Origin: Actinoallomurus vinaceus
GTDB lineage: Bacteria; Actinomycetota; Actinomycetes; Streptosporangiales; Streptosporangiaceae
NCBI RefSeq assembly: GCF_039542055.1
Contig: NZ_BAABHK010000013.1
Coordinates: 124,001 to 188,000 of the forward strand
Length of the DNA: 64,000 nt
Direction of reading: 5' to 3'
Within the stretch, counting starts at the first letter, position 1. Each line of letters starts with the position of its first letter. Below the pieces are notes generated by a model. The model was given only the letters and a program-made list of their open reading frames with translations, had not been told where the DNA came from and searched no databases. The position numbers and the translations under genes were made by a program. Below, piece by piece: positions 60,201 to 64,000 of the stretch.

Positions 60201-60260
60201 GAAGCCCGCTCCCCGTGCCGGGCTCGATCCTGGGCCTATGTGTCACTCAGGACCTCGATC

Positions 60261-61661
60261 ATGACCGCCGAAGGGGCCCGTGTCGGCGACGGAACACCCC
60301 GTACGGAGACCGTGAGCGGAGCGGCCGACGCTCTCGCGCCGTCCACACCGGAGCCGATCCGGCCAGGACCGGCCGCGCCGGAGCCGACCTCGCTGGAACC
60401 GGCCCGGCCAGGACGGGCCGCGCTGGAGTCGGCTCCGCTGGAACCGGCAGCCGTGGAGCCGACCACGCCGGAGTCGGCCCCGCTGGAACCGACCACCCTG
60501 GAACGGGCCGCGCCGGAACCGGCCTCGGCGTTGCGGCGGATGTGGGTGTGGGTGGTCGCGCACGCGGTCGACGACCTGTACCAGGGCCTGGTCCCCGCGA
60601 GCGTGCCGTACTTCGTGCTGGACCGTCACTACGGCTACGTGGCCGCCTCCGGGCTGACCCTCGCCGCCACGCTGGGCAGTTCGCTGCCTCAGCCGTTCAT
60701 CGGCGTGGCCGTGGACCGGCTCCGACTCGGTTGGCTGGCCGCGGCGGGTGTGGCGGTCGCCGGGCTCGGCCTCGGACTGTCCGGCCTGGTGAGCTCCTAC
60801 GCCCTCGTCTGGAGCCTGATCCTGATCTCCGGGCTGGGCGTGGCGATGTTCCATCCGGCCGCCGGGAAGGGGGCTCGGGAGGCGGCCGGCGACAGCGCCA
60901 CCGCGATGAGCCTGTTCGCCGCAGGCGGCAGCGTCGGCTTCTTCCTCGCTCCGGTCCTGGCGACGCCCGCGCTGGTGTCGATGGGCGTCGGGGCGACCGC
61001 GCTGTTCATCCCTCCCGCTCTGCTGATCGCCTTCGTCCTCCTCCGGAACCGGCGGCGACAGGTCGGGTCCGCGTCCGCGGCGGTGCGGACGGGAACAGAC
61101 CGCTGGCCGCCGTTCCTCGTGCTGACCGGCGTCGAGATCGTGCGGTCCGTGGCCTTCTTCGGCGTCAACACCTTCATCGAGCTGTACTGGATCCGGCATC
61201 TGCACGCCTCGCGCGAGGTCGCGGGCGGCGCGCTGGAGTGCTTCCTCGTCGGGGGCGTCGCCGGAACCCTGCTCGGCGGCCGCGTCGCCGACCGGATCGG
61301 CCTCGTCCGTACGGTGCAGATCGGCGGCGCGCTGGCGATCCCCGCGCTGGTCGGGCTCCGCCTGGCCCCGGGTCCGGTCGTTCCGCTGCTGTTCGCCGTG
61401 TTCAGCGGCGTCGCGCTGAACATCCCGTTCGCGGTGCTCGTCAAGCTCGGCCAGGACTACCTGCCGACCCGACCGGGCACGGCGGCCGGGGTCACCCTGG
61501 GTCTGGGAGTCAGCGTCGGCGGCCTGATCTCCCCGGTATTCGGCCTCATCGCCGAGGCGTACGGCCCGCAGGGCGTCTTCCTGAGCCTGGGCGCGGTCCC
61601 CGTCGCCGCTCTCGTGCTGGGCCTCTTCCTCGTCGAACCGGAAGGTCCCCCGGACAATTGA
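60261..61661 (+). CDS. MFS transporter, fosmidomycin-resistance-like, with repetitive N-terminus
   Basis: This 466-residue protein has about 90 disordered, repetitive residues, then 12 helices; HPAAGKGAREAAGDSATAMSLFAAGGSVGFFLAP is a known feature of the Fsr group of exporters. Motif A-like RVADRIGLVRTVQIGGAL in the second half. ATG at 60261 follows AGGACC. It is probably controlled by the divergent AraC gene. Substrate unknown; the Fsr link is family resemblance only. Confidence 0.87.
   Translation: MTAEGARVGDGTPRTETVSGAADALAPSTPEPIRPGPAAPEPTSLEPARPGRAALESAPLEPAAVEPTTPESAPLEPTTLERAAPEPASALRRMWVWVVAHAVDDLYQGLVPASVPYFVLDRHYGYVAASGLTLAATLGSSLPQPFIGVAVDRLRLGWLAAAGVAVAGLGLGLSGLVSSYALVWSLILISGLGVAMFHPAAGKGAREAAGDSATAMSLFAAGGSVGFFLAPVLATPALVSMGVGATALFIPPALLIAFVLLRNRRRQVGSASAAVRTGTDRWPPFLVLTGVEIVRSVAFFGVNTFIELYWIRHLHASREVAGGALECFLVGGVAGTLLGGRVADRIGLVRTVQIGGALAIPALVGLRLAPGPVVPLLFAVFSGVALNIPFAVLVKLGQDYLPTRPGTAAGVTLGLGVSVGGLISPVFGLIAEAYGPQGVFLSLGAVPVAALVLGLFLVEPEGPPDN
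60355..60525 (+). repeat. In-frame 15-bp tandem array in MFS N-terminus
   Basis: Five-residue units of the EPxxL type (LEPTT, PEPTS, LESAP, LEPAA, PESAP), about 11 copies of 15 bp. It precedes the first membrane helix. Confidence 0.75.
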
Positions 61662-61768
61662 CTTTCGGGGCGGCAAGATGGAACCAAACGGTGATCGGAT
61701 GAGTCGTACTTATCCGTCATGCTTGGCGTGCCGTTTACATCCTTGGACCGTCGACCTGGGGGCTCACC

Positions 61769-62227
61769 GTGACATGGCAGGACCCGTATGGGCAGTACGG
61801 TCAGCCTGGCCAGAACCCGTACGGGCAGGACCCCTACGGCCAGCAGGGCTGGCAGAACACCCAGCCCGGCTGGCAGGACCCGTACGCCCAGCAGAACGCC
61901 TACGGGCAGCAACAGCAGGGTTACGGCTACTACGGGCCGCCGGGCGCACCGGCCGGCGGCTCCAACGGGGGCACGGTCGCGGCGCTCGTCGCCAACATCA
62001 TCTCCGCCGTGCTCTGCTGCGGCGGCATCGCCTGGCTGCCCGGCATCATCCTCGCCGCGATGGCCATGAACCGGAACAACACCGACCCGGAGTCCGCCAA
62101 GCAGCTGACCCTGTGGTCGTGGGTCTGCGTCGTCCTCAACGTGGTGCTGGTCGTCATCCTGTTCGTGGTGCTGTACAGCATCGGCACGTTCGCCAATCAC
62201 TCGTCGAGCACCAGCGGCACGTACTGA
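61769..62227 (+). CDS. Gln/Gly/Tyr-rich N-terminus plus DUF4190-like membrane domain
   Basis: This 152-residue protein has a prion-like N-terminus (DPYGQYGQPGQNPYGQ and related), and a two-TM DUF4190-type C-terminal part (GTVAALVANIISAVLCCGG, LTLWSWVCVVLNVVLVVILFVVLYSIG). GTG at 61769 after GGGGG. Function unknown; such low-complexity tails are common on actinobacterial membrane proteins. Confidence 0.8.
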   Translation: MTWQDPYGQYGQPGQNPYGQDPYGQQGWQNTQPGWQDPYAQQNAYGQQQQGYGYYGPPGAPAGGSNGGTVAALVANIISAVLCCGGIAWLPGIILAAMAMNRNNTDPESAKQLTLWSWVCVVLNVVLVVILFVVLYSIGTFANHSSSTSGTY

Positions 62228-62299
62228 CCGATCGCGCGAGGGAAGCCTCACGGGGGTTCCGGGTGTTGGACACTGAGGTTCCACCCAGAAAGGCATCCC

Positions 62300-63952
62300 G
62301 TGACCGACGGCCCGCTCATCGTCCAGTCCGACAAGACCCTACTGCTCGAGGTCGACCACGACCTGGCGACCGACTGCCGCAAGGCGATCGCGCCGTTCGC
62401 CGAACTGGAGCGCGCGCCCGAGCACATCCACACGTACCGGATCACCCCGCTCGCGCTCTGGAACGCCCGCGCCGCGGGCCATGACGCCGAGCAGGTGATC
62501 GACGCGCTCATCACCTACGCGCGCTACCCCGTGCCGCACGCGCTGCTCGTCGACATCGCCGACACGATGGGCCGGTACGGCCGGCTGCGGCTGGAGAAGC
62601 ACCCAACATACGGGCTGGTGCTGGCCTCCTCGGACCGCGCGGTGCTCGAAGAGGTGCTGCGGGCCAAGAAGCTCAAGGCGATGTTCGGCCAGCGCGTCGA
62701 GGACGACATCGTGGCCGTCCACCCCAGCGAGCGCGGCACGCTCAAGCAGGCCCTGCTCAAGCTCGGCTGGCCGGCCGAGGACCTCGCCGGGTACGTCGAC
62801 GGCGAGGCCCACCCGATCACCCTCGAGGAGAACGGCTGGGAGCTGCGGTCGTACCAGCGTGACGCCGCCGAGTCGTTCTGGCACGGCGGCTCGGGCGTCG
62901 TCGTGCTGCCCTGCGGCGCGGGCAAGACGATCGTCGGCGCCGCCGCGATGGCCCACGCGTCCGCCACCACGCTGATCCTCGTCACGAACACCGTCTCGGC
63001 GCACCAGTGGAAACAGGAGCTGCTGCGCCGCACCTCGCTGACCGAGGACGAGATCGGGGAGTACACCGGCACCAAGAAGGAGATCCGGCCGGTGACGATC
63101 GCGACGTACCAGGTCATGACGACCCGCCGGAAGGGCGTCTACTCCCACCTGGAGCTGTTCGACGCCCGCGACTGGGGCCTGGTCCTGTACGACGAGGTGC
63201 ACCTGCTGCCCGCGCCGATCTTCCGGATGACCGCCGACCTGCAGACCCGCCGCCGACTCGGCCTGACCGCGACGCTCGTCCGCGAGGACGGCCGCGAGGG
63301 CGACGTGTTCTCCCTGATCGGCCCGAAGCGGTACGACGCGCCGTGGAAGGAGATGGAGGCCCAGGGCTGGATCGCCCCGGCCGACTGCGTCGAGGTCCGG
63401 GTGACGCTCACCGACTCCGAGCGCCTCGCGTACGCCACCGCCGAGCAGGAGGAGCGCTACCGCTTCTGCGCGACGACGGCGACCAAGACATCGGTCGTCA
63501 AGGCCCTCGTCGAGCGGCACCGCGGCGAGCAGTTGCTCGTCATCGGCCAGTACATCGACCAGCTCGACGAGCTCGGCGAACTCCTCGACGCGCCGGTGAT
63601 CAAGGGCGAGACGAAGATCAAGGAGCGGGAGCGGCTGTTCGACGCCTTCCGCAGCGGCGAGCTGTCCGTCCTGATCGTCTCGAAGGTCGCCAACTTCTCC
63701 ATCGACCTGCCCGAGGCCTCGGTGGCCATCCAGGTGTCGGGGACGTTCGGGTCGCGGCAGGAGGAGGCGCAGCGGCTCGGCCGCGTCCTGCGCCCGAAGG
63801 CGTCGGGCAAGGGCGCGCGGTTCTACTCGGTCGTCGCCCGCGACACCCTCGACCAGGACTACGCCGCCCACCGGCAGCGCTTCCTCGCCGAGCAGGGCTA
63901 CGCCTACCGCATCGTCGACGCCGACGCCGTCTACACCGACGAGGAGATCTGA
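62300..63952 (+). CDS. XPB-family DNA repair helicase
   Basis: This 550-residue SF2 helicase has an N-terminal XPB domain (TYRITPLALWNARAAGHDAEQVIDALITYAR), Walker A LPCGAGKT (about 202-210), DEVH box at about 297-301 (LYDEVHLLPAP), RLGLTATLVREDGREGD, and C-terminal QEEAQRLGRVLRPK. It acts in nucleotide-excision repair or transcription-linked repair. GTG start with AGAAAGG. The partner gene lies 4.6 kb upstream. Confidence 0.94.
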   Translation: MTDGPLIVQSDKTLLLEVDHDLATDCRKAIAPFAELERAPEHIHTYRITPLALWNARAAGHDAEQVIDALITYARYPVPHALLVDIADTMGRYGRLRLEKHPTYGLVLASSDRAVLEEVLRAKKLKAMFGQRVEDDIVAVHPSERGTLKQALLKLGWPAEDLAGYVDGEAHPITLEENGWELRSYQRDAAESFWHGGSGVVVLPCGAGKTIVGAAAMAHASATTLILVTNTVSAHQWKQELLRRTSLTEDEIGEYTGTKKEIRPVTIATYQVMTTRRKGVYSHLELFDARDWGLVLYDEVHLLPAPIFRMTADLQTRRRLGLTATLVREDGREGDVFSLIGPKRYDAPWKEMEAQGWIAPADCVEVRVTLTDSERLAYATAEQEERYRFCATTATKTSVVKALVERHRGEQLLVIGQYIDQLDELGELLDAPVIKGETKIKERERLFDAFRSGELSVLIVSKVANFSIDLPEASVAIQVSGTFGSRQEEAQRLGRVLRPKASGKGARFYSVVARDTLDQDYAAHRQRFLAEQGYAYRIVDADAVYTDEEI

Positions 63953-63959
63953 CTCAGTC

Positions 63960-64000
63960 TCAGTCGATCCGGAACACCGGGACGGTCGGCGCGACGGCCG
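63960..64000 (-). CDS. 3' end of a minus-strand gene (partial)
   Basis: The last 13 codons of a possible gene (AVAPTVPVFRID, then TGA at 63960-63962) whose body lies beyond the window. Evidence is only an open frame with typical codon use. Confidence 0.35.
   Translation of the reverse strand, partial: AVAPTVPVFRID

Noticed and set aside
60243..61676. 477-codon minus-strand frame
   Set aside because: Antisense to the MFS gene; reflects its codon usage.
1..64000. tRNA or rRNA genes
   Set aside because: No cloverleaf-like set of arms or T-loop GTTCnA pattern with flanks was found by eye; only a search program could exclude them fully.

Overview
The window is very GC-rich, uses GTG, TTG and possibly CTG starts, and carries actinobacterial core families: DtxR/IdeR-type repressor, UdgX, CitA-type citrate synthase next to PdxH, SerC, DUF2530, DUF3027, a cold-shock protein, an XPB helicase and its helicase-associated partner. 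Regulators outnumber most other classes (TetR, MarR, AraC, HxlR, GntR, XRE-TPR). This fits a filamentous high-GC actinomycete, perhaps Streptosporangiales/Thermomonosporaceae; the exact genus cannot be read from the sequence.

Layout. 1-1.3 kb: C-terminal part of a calpain-like cysteine protease, probably a polymorphic-toxin tail, followed by a small DUF6406-like gene. 1.4-13 kb: VOC protein, SpoIIE phosphatase, DtxR regulator, UdgX, FG-GAP protein, MFS, pdxH, citrate synthase, serC. 13-19 kb: regulators with clear operators (TetR, DUF234-type ATPase under a palindrome, XRE-TPR with two small genes, MarR/FMN reductase with twin palindromes). 19-31 kb: membrane proteins, RecD2-type helicase, a stand-alone SecY, a beta-solenoid membrane protein, a SnoaL/SDR pair and purC. 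31-37 kb: AraC/oxidoreductase, thpR, MarR-MFS, DUF2530, MBL/HxlR. 42-54 kb: sacsin-like ATPase, DUF3027, MFS, Csp, HAD, TetR, and a MarR/ABC drug-export operon. 54-64 kb: MFS, helicase-associated protein, NlpC-like secreted protein, PPOX, AraC/MFS pair, XPB helicase.

The most interesting unit is 37.4-42.2 kb. Two genes, both missing from an ordinary long-ORF view, encode paralogous 56-residue peptides. Each has a conserved 24-residue leader ending Ala-Gly-Ala and a 32-residue core with six cysteines in identical spacing. They sit among a TetR regulator, a membrane-anchored thioredoxin-fold protein (CGAC), an S26 signal-peptidase-like protease and a fused ABC exporter. This reads as a complete make, fold, cleave and export set for a disulfide-rich secreted peptide. 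A signal-peptidase pseudogene and a copied piece of the TetR 3' end show that the locus grew by tandem duplication.

A second theme is minisatellites. At least eleven short tandem arrays with different unit sequences lie either in frame in protein linkers and tails (units of 15, 21, 27, 30 or 36 bp) or across or beside gene ends (units of 23-24, 26, 33, 41 or 46 bp). Four arrays include the stop codon of the upstream gene in the repeat itself.
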